64,000 bases of DNA from Sialis fuliginosa (Eukaryota > Arthropoda > Insecta > Megaloptera > Sialidae). The notes under the pieces are model-generated. The model worked only from the letters and a program-made list of their open reading frames with translations. It made no database searches and was not told the DNA's origin. Where the stretch lies: contig OY540820.1 of NCBI GenBank assembly GCA_961205875.1, positions 8,122,001-8,186,000 of the forward strand, given 5' to 3'. The first letter of the stretch is position 1. The number at the start of each line of letters is the position of its first letter. Position numbers and translations under genes: made by a program. Of this stretch, positions 47,437-59,304 are shown one piece after another.

Positions 47437-49139
47437 TATAGAATTTAATTCACAATTTAAGCTCTCTTATCTCGTATCTTTATGGCGTAAAACCATGATA
47501 AATATTTATTATCTATGTCGTGATCCATTCGGAAAGAAAAGCGACTAATTCGTTAAATATATTATAAAAATATTGAAATTTTTATACATTTTTTATTTAT
47601 CGAAATTAAAAATTAATTTTTATTTATTTATTGGAAAATAAAGCACAGATATTGATATTTTAACTCTTGAATTTCATTCACAAATAAAAAGTTAAAACAA
47701 TGCTTTAAAAATTGCTAAGTACTCGTATATTATAGAAACTATCATATTTTCTATGACCTGGTAACTTTGTATGTACTTCTTGAAATAGCATCACACTTTA
47801 GAGGCCCTTATCTCCTCTACATAATAGTGAGCGGTCTCTAACATACACTGCAACTGAGTTTAACAAATTCCTGTAATATATCATGCAATATAAAGTTATA
47901 ATTAAAAAACTTTATTGCCTGAAACAAAATGATGAATAAAACATTTGTTTTCATAAACTTTTTTTTTCATCTTCTCGCTTCGTTAAAAAATGTATTGATT
48001 GCTATATTAATATTTTGTTGCCTCATAAATTCTACCCGCAACATGTAAACGTTTTGTTGAATTAATATTTATTTATTTATATGAAGAGGTACTTGATAAG
48101 TCGTATATTATGTAGATACTTTTTCTGATTTTACAAACTTATTATTATTATTATAATTGTACACGATATGTATGCTGTAAAAATAAAACAGAATTTAAAG
48201 AAAAATCGGGTATTTATAAAATTAACTGTTTAAATTACAACAAAAATTATATAGGGCAAACTAAGAGATCGATAAATATTAGAATTTAAGAACACATGCC
48301 TCGGGTCAGATATAAATAATTTAAAATTAAAAACATGCAATAATAATAATAAACAATTAGACGTAACAAAAAGCTTAGAAACCTTAAGAGATTAGAATAG
48401 GATTTTTAAGTGGTACCGGACCTATCCCAGCTTCAAAAGCGTTATTTGCGTAAGATTTTTTTTTCTAATTAATTATTTAAAATACGCTAATTGAAACCAG
48501 TTTCAGTTCTTGTAATTTCTTTTTCGTACATTGAGCTAGTAATTTGGCAATTACTATATTAAAAATTTTCAAAAAAATAAACATATTTTTTGACTTTGAT
48601 GAGCAATAACTCTGAACTGGAAACACGATACAAATAACGCTAATACTGAAAAATATGTTAGGTAATTACCTATGAAACTGACTAATTGCGGTTGCTCTAG
48701 TTACGTTACTTTGGAAGTTATGAGATAATCTTTGTTTGTAAGTACTACTCTGAAGGAAGTTTTTAAACACCCTGTAGCTTAGAGGGTGTTGAAGATAGAC
48801 CCCCTCTGTCCGTACAATTTTTTACTCACAATGGGCCAAGGAATCAGCTCTTAAAATATCTGCATCCCAAACCGGACCAGCCTGTATATATTCTCCTTAT
48901 GCTTACGGACCTTTACAAGTGGAGTCAGTGGGGGGAGGCATATTTAATGGATTCCCACCCCCGTATGTTTTTTTTCTGGAACGAATTACCATCGAATGTT
49001 GAATCCATTATTAAATACGAAAATGAAAAAATAATCGTATAACTGAAATTTCGACTATATAAAAAAATAACAATTATTTTTACTAAATATACTTATTACA
49101 TTCCCTCAAGTGTAAATTACGAATTCAGTTACAATATAA
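47437..49139. other. No gene seen
   Basis: AT-rich. AAACACCCTGTAGC at 48767 is a solitary right end of a TACAGGGTGTTT-type element. Confidence 0.4.
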
Positions 49140-49395
49140 AATAACAAGGTTGCGTTGCAAATGACAGTGTTCGGCTTTTGTTTTGGTGTGACCTCCCGAC
49201 CGCAGAGTATTTTGGAACCTGCACTAATGTTAGTTATAATCGCGCCGCGTGCGAAATAAAATTGGATTTATACATGCCGCACCGCTTCTCAAAAACACAG
49301 TCCGTGATAAGAAATTGTAATTGTGGATTCCCCGAAATTAAAAAAGCGGAAAGTACCAATCGAATAATTATTCGTGTTATTTTTTAGTCACCCTG
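49140..49395. promoter_or_regulatory. GC-richer unique island, possible regulatory element
   Basis: This block is unlike the repeats around it. It contains CGCGCCGCGTGCG and the dyad CGAATAATTATTCG, a good homeodomain-type palindrome, near 49361. TATAAAT lies on the minus strand near 49270. A 69-codon frame crosses the block (49178-49387) without a known domain. An enhancer, a promoter of a minus-strand transcript or an exon are all possible. Confidence 0.25.
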
Positions 49396-50019
49396 TCAAA
49401 AATTGTTCGACGAATTTTTATTTTTTATTTAAAGTACTGTCGGTACTCAAATAGGAAAAATTACAAGTCCTAAATAACAATTTATTATCCGTTTTGTAAT
49501 AATTAAAAGACTTATTGTAAAAATTATAATCTTTTATTTAAAAATACAATAAGGAACTGTAATTTTTCCTAAAATTTGAGTTCCATTTTTCTCCGTGTAC
49601 AATGACGATCTAAGGAGGGGGGGGGGGGGGGGAGATAGCGTGACACGATTTAATATAATTGTTATAAATTAAATTTTGAAATGATGAAAATTTACGTTTT
49701 TACGTGTAATATGTGTATATTTGTATTATTTCTTCTAAACTGCATTTATAGTGCAAGTTATAGTAAGCAAAACAATAAAAAAACAAAGCAATAATGTATT
49801 TTTTAATCTAGAGTTTTTTTGTGTTCTGGTAAAGTTGGCAATACTGACCATGTGAAAGTGCTTCTTCTTAAAATTACATTTATTTTTTTCTACCGTATTT
49901 TTTAATGTAAAAATACGTTTTGAAACGTTATTATATTAATGCATTATTGGTTTAGATATAAAAAATATAAGTTTATTAAAAAATTACCTTCGAAATATAC
50001 TCACGGACGACAAAAATGT
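49396..50019. other. No gene seen
   Basis: AT-rich with a 16-base poly-G run near 49617-49632. Confidence 0.4.
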
Positions 50020-50365
50020 ACTCACGCACGGTTGTTTTACTTCGAATCACGCTCTCGTGGGTTACAGTGACAACAACGTGACCCGAAAAATTTACGGCCC
50101 GCGCTCAGATCTAAACTGTAATATTCAAAGCGAGATGAGACTGACTTAATTCTCGTCTGAGAAGGTCATCATTTTTAATATTCAATATTTTCCCTTCTGA
50201 TTTATTCTGAAAACGTGCAAACAAACAGATCTCATATTTTGCTTCACTTTGCGTTTGAATTCTTGAATTCAATTACGACGGTTTTATATTGTTTTATCAC
50301 AAACAAAGTAGCCACGCCCTTTGTAATACCACGTGGGTCGATAAAGGTCTGTATATATTTACTCT
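50020..50365. promoter_or_regulatory. Possible regulatory island
   Basis: The block holds ACTCACGGACGAC and ACTCACGCACGG, then a dense cluster: ACAAAG (50303), GCCACGCCC (50311-50319, KLF/Sp type), CTTTGT, CACGTG (50330-50335) and GATAAAGG (about 50340). It matches no repeat recognised in this window and has no open frame of note. The cluster is what one would expect of an enhancer, but there is no direct evidence of function. Confidence 0.28.
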
Positions 50366-50667
50366 AAGTTATGCGTATACCCTTGGCTTCAATAGACATA
50401 AATTGTTATACATATAATTTTCTGTATTAATGCTCTTATTAACATTATTCATGCCTGTTATTAGTGTCAATTATTGACATATGGAAAATTGTTATTGGTT
50501 TTTTTTTTAAATGCTGAAATGTTTAAAAGTTAACTATTATGAAAATATGAATTATATTTTAATATAGTTTGTTTTGGTTTTTAATTTTGTATATATTAGC
50601 ACTTACTACTAGGAATGTTTTTCAACATTTTATTAATAATTTTGTTTTTAAATAATTGACCTGAAAC

Positions 50668-50962
50668 CAGTGACGTCGCTAGGGAGGGGGGGTGACACTC
50701 GGGCGAAAATTGAATGTCACCCCCCCCCCCGTCAAAAAAGTCAATAGGTTTCATTTTTTACACATTAGACGGGTGTCACTGTGATTTTTTAACGACATAA
50801 AAAATATCCATTATATCCATTTTTATTTATATAGACTTTCAATGTTGTTTACACATTTTACTGCCTGGAAGCTTAAAATAATCAAAAAATAAGGTAAATA
50901 GGCATTAGGGTGACACCCGTGGCGGTAAGCTACCCCCCCCGCCCACCTCAGCGACGCCATTG
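50668..50962. mobile_element. hAT-type MITE, CAGTGACGTCGCTAGG ends (295 bp)
   Basis: The ends CAGTGACGTCGCTAGG and CCTCAGCGACGCCATTG are inverted repeats of the same general class as the 14.86 kb element. GGGTGACACTCG and GGGTGACACCCG words occur near each end. The 8-base flanks do not match, so the insertion is old or the boundary has been altered. Confidence 0.65.
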
Positions 50963-51851
50963 GGTAACACAATCATTTAAAAAAAAAGAATTCATTTTTT
51001 GCCAACTATATCATTACTTTTTGAAAATTAACAGTTCTTGGCTAGGGAAATCTCTTCCCACCTCTCTTAAAAAAATTTAAATAAAAAAAATATGATTTTT
51101 TTCTCTAATTTCAGTATGTAATCAAAAATAAGGTACAACTTACTTAAAATAAGCAGTCAAGAAAAATGTGACCGAAGTAAGAGAAAAATTTCATTCAGAT
51201 CGCATATAATGTACTACAATGACAATAGTATATAATATTATATACATAAATGATTACTTTAGGTAAGGCGACATTCCGACATCCATCCGGACTACGTTTG
51301 CAGACACATTTTTAAATACATCATTTTGTAACATGTCATAAACATTTATATAATAAACGCCTTGACACACCCAAAAAATAAAAATAGGACCAAAAAACGA
51401 CTGAAGAGTAAAAAAGTATAAACTGTACCGAGTCAGATCACAATGTTTTGATAAGTAACAAGGCATCATTTTAGACGTTCATTCGCGGTATCTCGTTGAA
51501 AAAATCTCGTGCGATATATTTTATACATTCCACCCTTTAGCTACTAAAGGCGATTTATTGCAAATAACCATTGTTTCTTTTATTGAGACATAAAGTTTTA
51601 CCTCAGGGAAATTAATAATTATATATTCTTTAGAACTTTTTTATTATGCTTGATTGTAGTGTACGTATATCAATGTAAGAATAAATAAAAAATGTGTAAA
51701 AAAAGGTTGCTGTGATATTAAATATTCTTATCTTTCTTGAAACATTTGTTATTGTTTCAAAAATTAATTTTTTTGAAATTATCTTATAATTGATTTTTTA
51801 ATTTTTTTCGGTTTTGTATTAATAACTGCTAGGGGTTATTTTAGTGTACAG
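50963..51851. other. No gene seen
   Basis: AT-rich. GGTAAGGCGACATTCCGACA at 51262 is related to a motif at 2.89 kb. Confidence 0.4.
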
Positions 51852-52063
51852 TCAGGGCCGTAACTACCACCGGCGTAGTGCCACGGGACCTCCAAACATA
51901 GAGGGGCCCCCGCAGCAGCAAATTGGAGTGAGCATTGATTGATTGAGATTGAGGAAAAAAAGGATATTAAAATAAAAATTAGTAATAAGTGGAAAATTTT
52001 ATATACTGGGGGCCCCTCGGTCACTTGTTGCCCGGGGCCCCCGAGCCTCTAGTTAGGGTCGTC
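51852..52063. mobile_element. Probable hAT-type MITE (about 212 bp)
   Basis: The left end TCAGGGCCGTAACTACC and right end CTAGTTAGGGTCGTC are partly inverted. Internal GGGGCCC words near both sides (GAGGGGCCCCCG and GGGGCCCCCGAGCC) support an element. A 7-bp direct repeat, TGTACAG, flanks it (51845-51851 and 52064-52070). Confidence 0.6.
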
Positions 52064-52070
52064 TGTACAG

Positions 52071-53283
52071 CTCTAACTTGAGTTAGAAACTTAATTTATT
52101 TTTTACAGGACTATGATAGCTGTCGACCTTAGTATTTGATATTAATTTCAACTTGGTAACTCTACCCGTTCCTGAAAAAAGACGTCCAGACAGACAGACT
52201 TACCAGATTTTTGTTAATAACTCATTTAAAGCAGTTGATTTGTATACGTTGACAAATCGAAGTAAGAATAAATTCCGTAATGGCGCCACTTTCGATTAGA
52301 AGTCAATAATCTTTTAGCGAAATTTAAAGTGACTAATTCAATTATTTTATTTTATGCATACATTCTCAAAAGACCCCCCCCCTCACCAACCAAAATTAAG
52401 CTTAAGTTCTTTTATTTTGTTTGTTATCATTACCACAAACAGCTCTTATATTTCTGAAATTCGAACTTAAGTCTTCGTAACTCGAAAATTATGGTTTTTT
52501 GGACTTTGCGCCAATGTTTGGCAGGTTAAGAGCTGTAACATATCAAAAAACACTTTTCCATACGGAAAGTGCGGGGTCCTTTATTAAATAAAAAAAAATT
52601 AATTAAGCGGATAAGGAATTTACAAATTTTTTTTTTTAAATCTAGTCTTCTTCAAAAATTTGTCAGCTACCAAAAAAAGTCTTAAGATACAGAGAAAAGT
52701 AGTGTTTTAAAAAAAAGTTATTTAAAATAGACGTTAAATTTAAAGTGCTGAGTTTGTGGCTACCTTATTTTTTTTATTTGAGGGGGTGTCCCATTAATAT
52801 TTGAATTCCAACGAAGACCCTAATGTATATGTAATAGTACTCCATACAACATTGAAATAACTACTAATTCAGTTTTCAGTTTTTTATTAATAAAATTGTA
52901 GATATTCTTACATAGTAAACATTACATGAACATTATGTGTATATTACAAATGTGTACCCATATCACATAACTTTGTATATTTTCATTATTCAACATCTCA
53001 CTACATAAATCATAAATACAACATACATGCTATTATTGTATAACATAACTTTTAAAGGGTTGAGGGAACGAAACGTTTTCTTGACAATATAAAGAATGTG
53101 CATTTTGCTTACTACACCTTCTGGCGTATTCTTTTTTATGGAGGCAAAGTTTGTGTCTATATGTGTGTGTGTGTTTCTCTTTGAATTCAATACAACCGAA
53201 ATTTGTATGTAAGGGAAATGTACTCGATATTGTATTTATAAACAAATAGCAAAAAAAAAATTTTTCACCATCCATAAACTTTC
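52071..53283. other. No gene seen
   Basis: AT-rich. GACGTCCAGACAGACAGACT at 52181 is a retroposon-like tract, and a short TG microsatellite lies at 53161-53172. Confidence 0.4.
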
Positions 53284-53287
53284 TTAA

Positions 53288-54267
53288 CCTTTTCGCGCCG
53301 GGGATTTTTCCTTTAAAATTGACCTCGCATTTTAGCTGAATTTCATGACTTAAATGAATGAACTTCTTATGACAAGTCACCACTCGGAGTGCTGGTCCAT
53401 ATATGGACCACTCCCGGAGAGAAAGTTAAGGCTAATGTAAAAAATTATAAGTGAAGGTTCAAGAGCGCTTTTCAATGTTTTTTGATGTGCTGATTACAAT
53501 AAAAATAGTGAAAAAAATGTCAGTTTCATATTTGACCTTGAACTTTGAAGGTCAAATAATGAAAATGCGTATTTGAGCTTGAAAATTGATATACCTATGT
53601 TTTATGAACAGCTAAATACGATAAAAATAGTAAAAAAAGTTCTAGTTATCTCTTTGACCTTGAACTTTGAAGGTCAAAGCATGAAATTGGGTATTAGCGC
53701 TTCAAAAGTGGCACTTCACAGTATTTCTGTTGGTAAGAAGGCATTCTAGACAGTTCGTAGTGCAGAAGTTCTAAGTTCTACCCTCGGATTGAACGCCCAA
53801 TGGGACTTCACAGTCCCTCAGTGAGTGAAAGTGCATGTAAGTTCCTTCACTAACTCCAGACACCTTGGAATTTTATAATTCTACAAAAGGCTTTCGCTCT
53901 TAGCGTTACCCAGAATCAACGACGTGGACGTTTACTATGATAAATAAAATCTAGGTACACCAAGTTTTTTAGCGCAAATACGCCCTTTCTTACTTTGACC
54001 TTCAAAGTTCAGGGTCAAAGAAGTCACTAGAATTTTTTACTAATTTTATCGTATTCAGCGACTCATAAAACGTAGGTATACCAATTTTCAAGCGCAAATA
54101 CGCATTTTCATTGTTTGACCTTCAAAGTTAATTTTGAAGGTCAAAGATGTAACCAGGATTTTATCAATGTTTTTCCTAAATTTAGTGCATTAAATTGACC
54201 TTATAAACATCTATTACGTTCGCTTTTCTTGTTGGTCCATATAAGGACCAGTCCCGGAGCGAAAAGG
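53288..54267. mobile_element. piggyBac-type non-autonomous element (980 bp)
   Basis: TTAA flanks both sides (53284-53287 and 54268-54271), and the ends CCTTTTCGCGCCGGGG and CCCGGAGCGAAAAGG are inverted, as in piggyBac elements. The interior is complex: TGGTCCATATATGGACCA (53393-53410) with TCCCGGAGAGAAAGTTAA after it is a second copy of the right-end sequence (TGGTCCATATAAGGACCA at 54233-54250). Several TTTGAAGGTCAAA and TTTGACCTTCAAA words form an inverted set across the centre. No transposase frame remains. Confidence 0.7.
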
Positions 54268-54271
54268 TTAA

Positions 54272-54707
54272 TTTAAAACTGAAGTAGTGATAAATCACGA
54301 ATTCACTAATTGAAATAGTTAAAAGTATATAAATATAAAAGTATTTCTTCACTTTTTGATTTAGTGAATATTCATTACTTGAATTGGGGAATACTTAGTC
54401 ACATTTTAAGCTTTGACAGAATCTAAAGGTTTTTTATTTATTTTTGGTGTCAAGAACTGAAGCAATCTTAAAAATTAAAAATACTAACCATAAATAAATA
54501 GAAAATCATCATGCATGATAAATCTCTCAATCATTCGTAACCTAACTTCAATGTCAGTTATAAATATGTCAATTATTATCATAGGCTAATTTATGAAAGA
54601 ATCAAAATTAATGAAAAACGTGTATTGTAAACACACTAAAAATTATTTTTGTATAGATTTTATTAAGTCTTGAGGCTTATGATATGGATCTTGGCTTCTG
54701 GGTGTAA
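54272..54707. other. No gene seen
   Basis: AT-rich sequence; no supported feature. Confidence 0.4.
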
Positions 54708-54976
54708 TTGAAATGGGACCGTCCTCAAACCAGACTCAACCATCCGACCAAGTTTCAACAATATCGGTTTAGTGGTTCATGAGTTATGCATGTGACAAGG
54801 ATTCAGGGGACAGACGGACGGACAGACAGACAGACAGACAGACACGGAACGAAAAGTGTATGTCTTGACGTGAAACGGAAAGATAAATTTAAAATTTTGA
54901 AATCGGAGAACATTTTTTTTGTCTCAATCTGAAACGATCACAAAGCTTCTCGTATCTTCGATATTGCGAGGAAGCA
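54708..54976 (+). repeat. CGAGGAAGCA-family element, right-end fragment
   Basis: It starts in AATGGGACCGTCCTCAAACC and runs through TTCATGAGTTATGCATG and an eight-unit GACA/GACG tract to CGAGGAAGCA (54967-54976). It is the least diverged version of this part. Confidence 0.75.
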
Positions 54977-55383
54977 ATATATATTATTAGTTTATTTACC
55001 ATTTAAATTTGCTATTTAGTATCTACTGTTAATATCCCCAGTTTCCTCTACACAAACGTACCTACAAAACAGAATTATTATTTTTCCAGTTTTGTTTCAT
55101 ATTCATTTTCTGGTAAAGTTGTAAATGTAGGTATATGCACATACTTTATGTATTTAAGACACTGTGTGATTTTTTATGTGTCCCAATATTTACATTTTAA
55201 TGTGGAATCGTGTGTTTTCTCTTATATTTGGGTTTACTTATTCTTTCTACATTACGATCGTAGCGTTCGTGACTTTATTTTATGCGCAAATGTTTATTGA
55301 AATTTATTGGGTTTTGAATTGTACAAGACATTAATTTAAACATGTTTATTTTTTTCACAAAAATGTCGTGTTCAATTATTAAA
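54977..55383. other. No gene seen
   Basis: AT-rich sequence; no supported feature. Confidence 0.4.
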
Positions 55384-55520
55384 GTCTTGGCACTTTACAG
55401 AAACGGTCTCCGTTACCGCTTCGATAAGTGGCATGTTAGCTGCGTCAAAACTGCAGTGCGTTTTGATGCAGCTAACATGTAATAGATTTTCAAGGTCGAA
55501 GCGGTGAAAAGTGCCAAGGC
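55384..55520. repeat. Small fold-back with a perfect 20-bp core stem
   Basis: The outer arms GTCTTGGCACTTT and AAAAGTGCCAAGGC and inner ACCGCTTCG/CGAAGCGGT pair across the unit. The core CATGTTAGCTGCGTCAAAAC pairs with GTTTTGATGCAGCTAACATG around TGCAGTGC (one mismatch). It is likely a small TIR element; TTAA occurs close to both ends but not exactly at them. Confidence 0.65.
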
Positions 55521-55522
55521 TT

Positions 55523-57535
55523 AAATATGTATAAAGTGTATACCTACTGAGATGTTATAATTAATTGTTTCAGGCCCGAATTTTCGGGTGCCCCTACAAA
55601 TAAATCACGTCCTAATATTGTAGATAATAATAAATATTCGGGGTCCCATTTTTTTTTTAAATAAGAAATTTAAAAAAATTATAAATAATTTTCTTTAAAA
55701 TTATTTCAAGATCTTTTTTACTCTTCACTTCATCAGCTCGGGGTTTTTGGTAGTTGCCTAAAGTACCTACTGTGTAATATGTCACTGCTTGTATATATAT
55801 TTTTTAGATTTTTGAGTTAATTTCTTAAAACATTTATTCTATACAATGTTATAAATATCCACTGTAAGTTTTGAAATAATGATAAATACAAAATAAAATA
55901 TAAATAATGTTACAAAAACTTAATAAATCAAATAAGTTTAATAAATAATTCTTATAAATGCTCCTTAATCGCACTTACATAATTGGGTTCTTCTTGAAAT
56001 ATTAAAAAAATAAGTTCATATTTTGTCGATTGAAAATTCAAAATGTAATTGAGTTCATTTCATATATCTATAATATTATCAAATTAGAAATCCAAAGAAA
56101 TTGAGCTAACACTAACACTATTTTATTTATTTTTATTATTTAAATGATGTCAATAAAATAAACGATAAATTGACTGCGTTCAAAAAATATAAGTGCACGT
56201 CTAATAATGTACTTTTTAATATGTATTTTGACTTATTCTATGTATACTTTTTTATACCCACAGAATAAATTATTATTATTATTAATACCAGGTTATCTCT
56301 AATTATAAAAAAAAACATATTTTGTCATAAAAGCTTTATTAAAAATATATTAAGAAAATTGTATTGTAGTAGGTAGGTATCTATAATAATTTAGTGAGAA
56401 ATATTTATAAAATTTTATAAACGGTTCTCGTATAAAATCTCCCCCCTCTTATTTTTACAGCATGAATAATTAAACTTTGTGAATATTTAATTTTGTTCAG
56501 GCGAAGAAAGAGGATTTCATAAATACCTCTCTATTCTCAAAGATGTATTTATTAATTTTTTTATATTAAACTCTTCTTGGTAAAATGTAAATGTCATTCA
56601 AGAAAATTCATCTAAATCTGTTATTTTTACGATTTTCTTTTAAACTTAAAATCTATAACTACCTATTCAAAAAACATTATTTCAGATTTTTTATTCGATA
56701 ATTTCAGTGATAAATATTAAAACTGCTTGAGGAGCAAAAAAGGTCTTCTGGTATTACATGGCAATTTTTTTTCAATTTTGCTTAAATTTTTTTTCTCTTT
56801 TAAAAAAAAATTATATATAATATTCCATAACGTTCTACCGTGGGGAGAGGGATTCATTACTAACATTCCGCCCTTTACATATTATAAAACGCAACGTCTC
56901 TCTGTCTGTCTGTTAGTGCACTTATCACTCGAGAACCACTTATCCGATTTACGTATAATTTAAAAAAAAATTAATTCATAGATATGTTTTTTGCCCAGGT
57001 TTTAGTATATGTTTTGTTACGTTAGGTAACATAAGGAATAAGCAGTGACAAAAGTCGGAAAAAGTGTGCCGCCAGCGCGCTATTTTGCAATACGCTGCTT
57101 AAACCGTTAAATATTGAACAATATAACGAAGTATAGAATTGTGTAGAGTAAAAATATCTAACAATAAAATAAACTACGCGATACCATATATCTAATTGAG
57201 CAAAGCCGTGAGCACAGCTAATAAAAGAAATAAAATAATCAATACACATACAGACATTTAAATTTTAATCGATAAAATTTAGTACAGATTTCTCTCGAAC
57301 ATATGACGAAGATAGATTGCCTTTGAACATATGTATGTAGTTATTAGTAATCAATAACATGAATATGTATAAACAAACGCATATGTTTTTGTCGAATTCG
57401 AGAGCATCGCTACGTTGTGAACTTTCTATATTTATGTTTCAGTATCTAATTCTTTTAATTTGATTTATAGTTTTAATCTATAACTTGTATCTTTGAATTA
57501 AATATTTTTCATCTGTTTTGCTTCTGGGACCTGGG
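55523..57535. other. AT-rich spacer
   Basis: No gene seen. ACGTCTCTCTGTCTGTCTGT at 56893 followed by CTCGAGAACCACTTATCCG is a decayed retroposon tract. Confidence 0.4.
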
Positions 57536-57905
57536 TACAAGCCGCGTTGGTTTGGTTGTTCTATCAGCCAATGTTTCATCATTTAAACTCGTTATTTCGC
57601 GAAATAATGCGTTCTGGATATTTCCCCAAAAGGGCAATTGTTTCACGCACTGCGTGACAAGTTCATGTCATCCGATTCAGGCCATAAAAAATTTGTTATC
57701 ATCTCACGATAACGTTCACCGTAACAGCGTTACCATTATTTTCGAATAAGTACAGACCGATGACTCTGTAAGCCCAAAAACTGCACCAAAAAGTGATTCG
57801 TTTTGGGTGCATAAGTTATTATTGAATGACATGTAGATTTTCCATAGCCCAAACGGCTTATCGTTGCCTCAGAAATGCGTTTTTTCATACATAATACGTT
57901 TGGAT
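57536..57905. promoter_or_regulatory. Possible regulatory island with many dyads
   Basis: This block is single-copy within the window and of mixed composition. It contains the 16-bp perfect palindrome TTATTTCGCGAAATAA (57592-57607), the dyad TCACGCACTGCGTGA (about 57643-57657), GTAACAGCGTTAC (57721-57733), and GGCCATAAAAAATTT (about 57680), similar to posterior Hox and Caudal sites. A 65-codon frame crosses it without a known domain. The clustering suggests regulation, not coding. Confidence 0.3.
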
Positions 57906-57939
57906 CACTTTTGCGCGTTGTTTATCTGTATATCATTAT

Positions 57940-58175
57940 TAGAGATTCGAAAAATAGTTTTCAGAAAACTGGTTTTATTGAACACAATTTGAAATCAACT
58001 ATTTACATTTACCTTTCCAACTATTTAAAAACTATTTACGACACTTTTTACTGCTTCGTTTGCACTAATTATTATTAAATCGTAAAAAAAACTATTTACC
58101 AACTATTTTCCAAAAAAAAATTCAACTATGTAGTAATTATTTCATTGAAAATAACAACTATTTTTCCAATCTCTA
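57940..58175. mobile_element. hAT-type MITE, second TAGAGATTGG copy (236 bp)
   Basis: The ends TAGAGATTCGAAAAATAG and CTATTTTTCCAATCTCTA are inverted. The flanks ATCATTAT (57932-57939) and ATCGTTAT (58176-58183) differ at one of 8 bases, so the target duplication is still visible. Opposite orientation to the 6.56 kb copy. Confidence 0.8.
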
Positions 58176-58183
58176 ATCGTTAT

Positions 58184-59304
58184 ATATAAACTATACATTA
58201 TATACAATATAATATACATACATTATTTTAATAAATCATCATAAGCTATCTTTTGTGTATACAATGACAAATTAATTTTTAGAGTAGGTATTATGATAAT
58301 TAAATATAATAGGTATAAAAAATGTAAACTCTTTGGTGAGGCGTTTTGTAAACAGTTCTTGGGGTAAAACGCCTCACCGAAGCGACAAAACGTCCCTAAC
58401 TAAATTATAAATATGTAAACAAAATTTGTTTAGGTACTTATGTATTTTTCATAACTTCTTTTTTATCAAGTTTCAACATATTTTAGCCAATTTGGAGTAT
58501 AATATAATCATATATTAATCTACGCAATATGTTTAGAAGCCAGAAAACTATTTTTTTATGTATTTTAGTAATAAGCATAAGAAACACAGCCATACTTACG
58601 AAAGTAACTTTTGCTAAGCCACTCGTGTCGCTTGCACAGATGTAGCTTTATTTGTGTGTGTAATAAAGCTGTGGGGCGTTTTGTCAATTGGGGCATATTG
58701 TATAGTTTTACCCTATACTTAATTTGTCAAAGCCTGAAGACAGTTACTTAAAAAAAAAAATTAAAAAAAACAATAACATCTTAAAAATAATAATCTGTCA
58801 AATATCTACGTTCTTGTTGAATCACCCTACATAAGAAAAAAAAAGTAGTATATTCAAGCTCTAAAAGGTTGAACATAGTTGACATATTTAGCGTATTGAA
58901 TATTCAAAATCAGGAGACAGGCGTAATTGGTTTTCCGAAATTCCAGTGTGTTAATTTCTGGTCACGCTGCGTGCTGTATACCACTATTACTCGCTGACAC
59001 TATTAAAGTGTCAAATTAACAGACGCGTAAGCAGCATTTTGAGGTTTTACCCTCTTCATGAGGGTCGCCCAACGCTCGAAACATTACAACATGGTTTCTC
59101 GTTGTACAAAAGAACATTTAAAGAAACCCTTTTATTGGACTAATATTGTGATGTTTGATTTAAAAGCTAATTAATATGTTAATTCCAGAAGCGTCCGCAG
59201 AAAATCTTTCAAGGGGAGGGGGGTAAACTTATAGACAAATGAGTACATTCATTTATTTAATTGCCCCTCTCTGCGGTTACAAATTCAATAACAATATAAA
59301 TTTT
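58184..59304. other. AT-rich spacer
   Basis: No gene seen. Positions 58335-58378 are a hairpin with 13-bp arms (GGTGAGGCGTTTT). Positions 58900-59070 are somewhat GC-richer. TTCATGAGGGTCGCCCAACG then CTCGAAACATT at 59071 resembles the hammerhead-like tail of Penelope-type retroelements. GCGTCCGCAGAAAATCTTTC at 59191 is an end of the GGCGTCCGCAG family. Confidence 0.4.

Noticed and set aside
49617-49632. Poly-G run
   Set aside because: A homopolymer with no adjoining G-tract pattern needed for a quadruplex cluster; probably slippage or sequencing noise.
53161-53172. TG microsatellite
   Set aside because: Only about six units; too short to be notable.
53033-53383. 116-codon minus-strand frame
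   Set aside because: It crosses the left boundary of the piggyBac-type element and has no recognisable domain.
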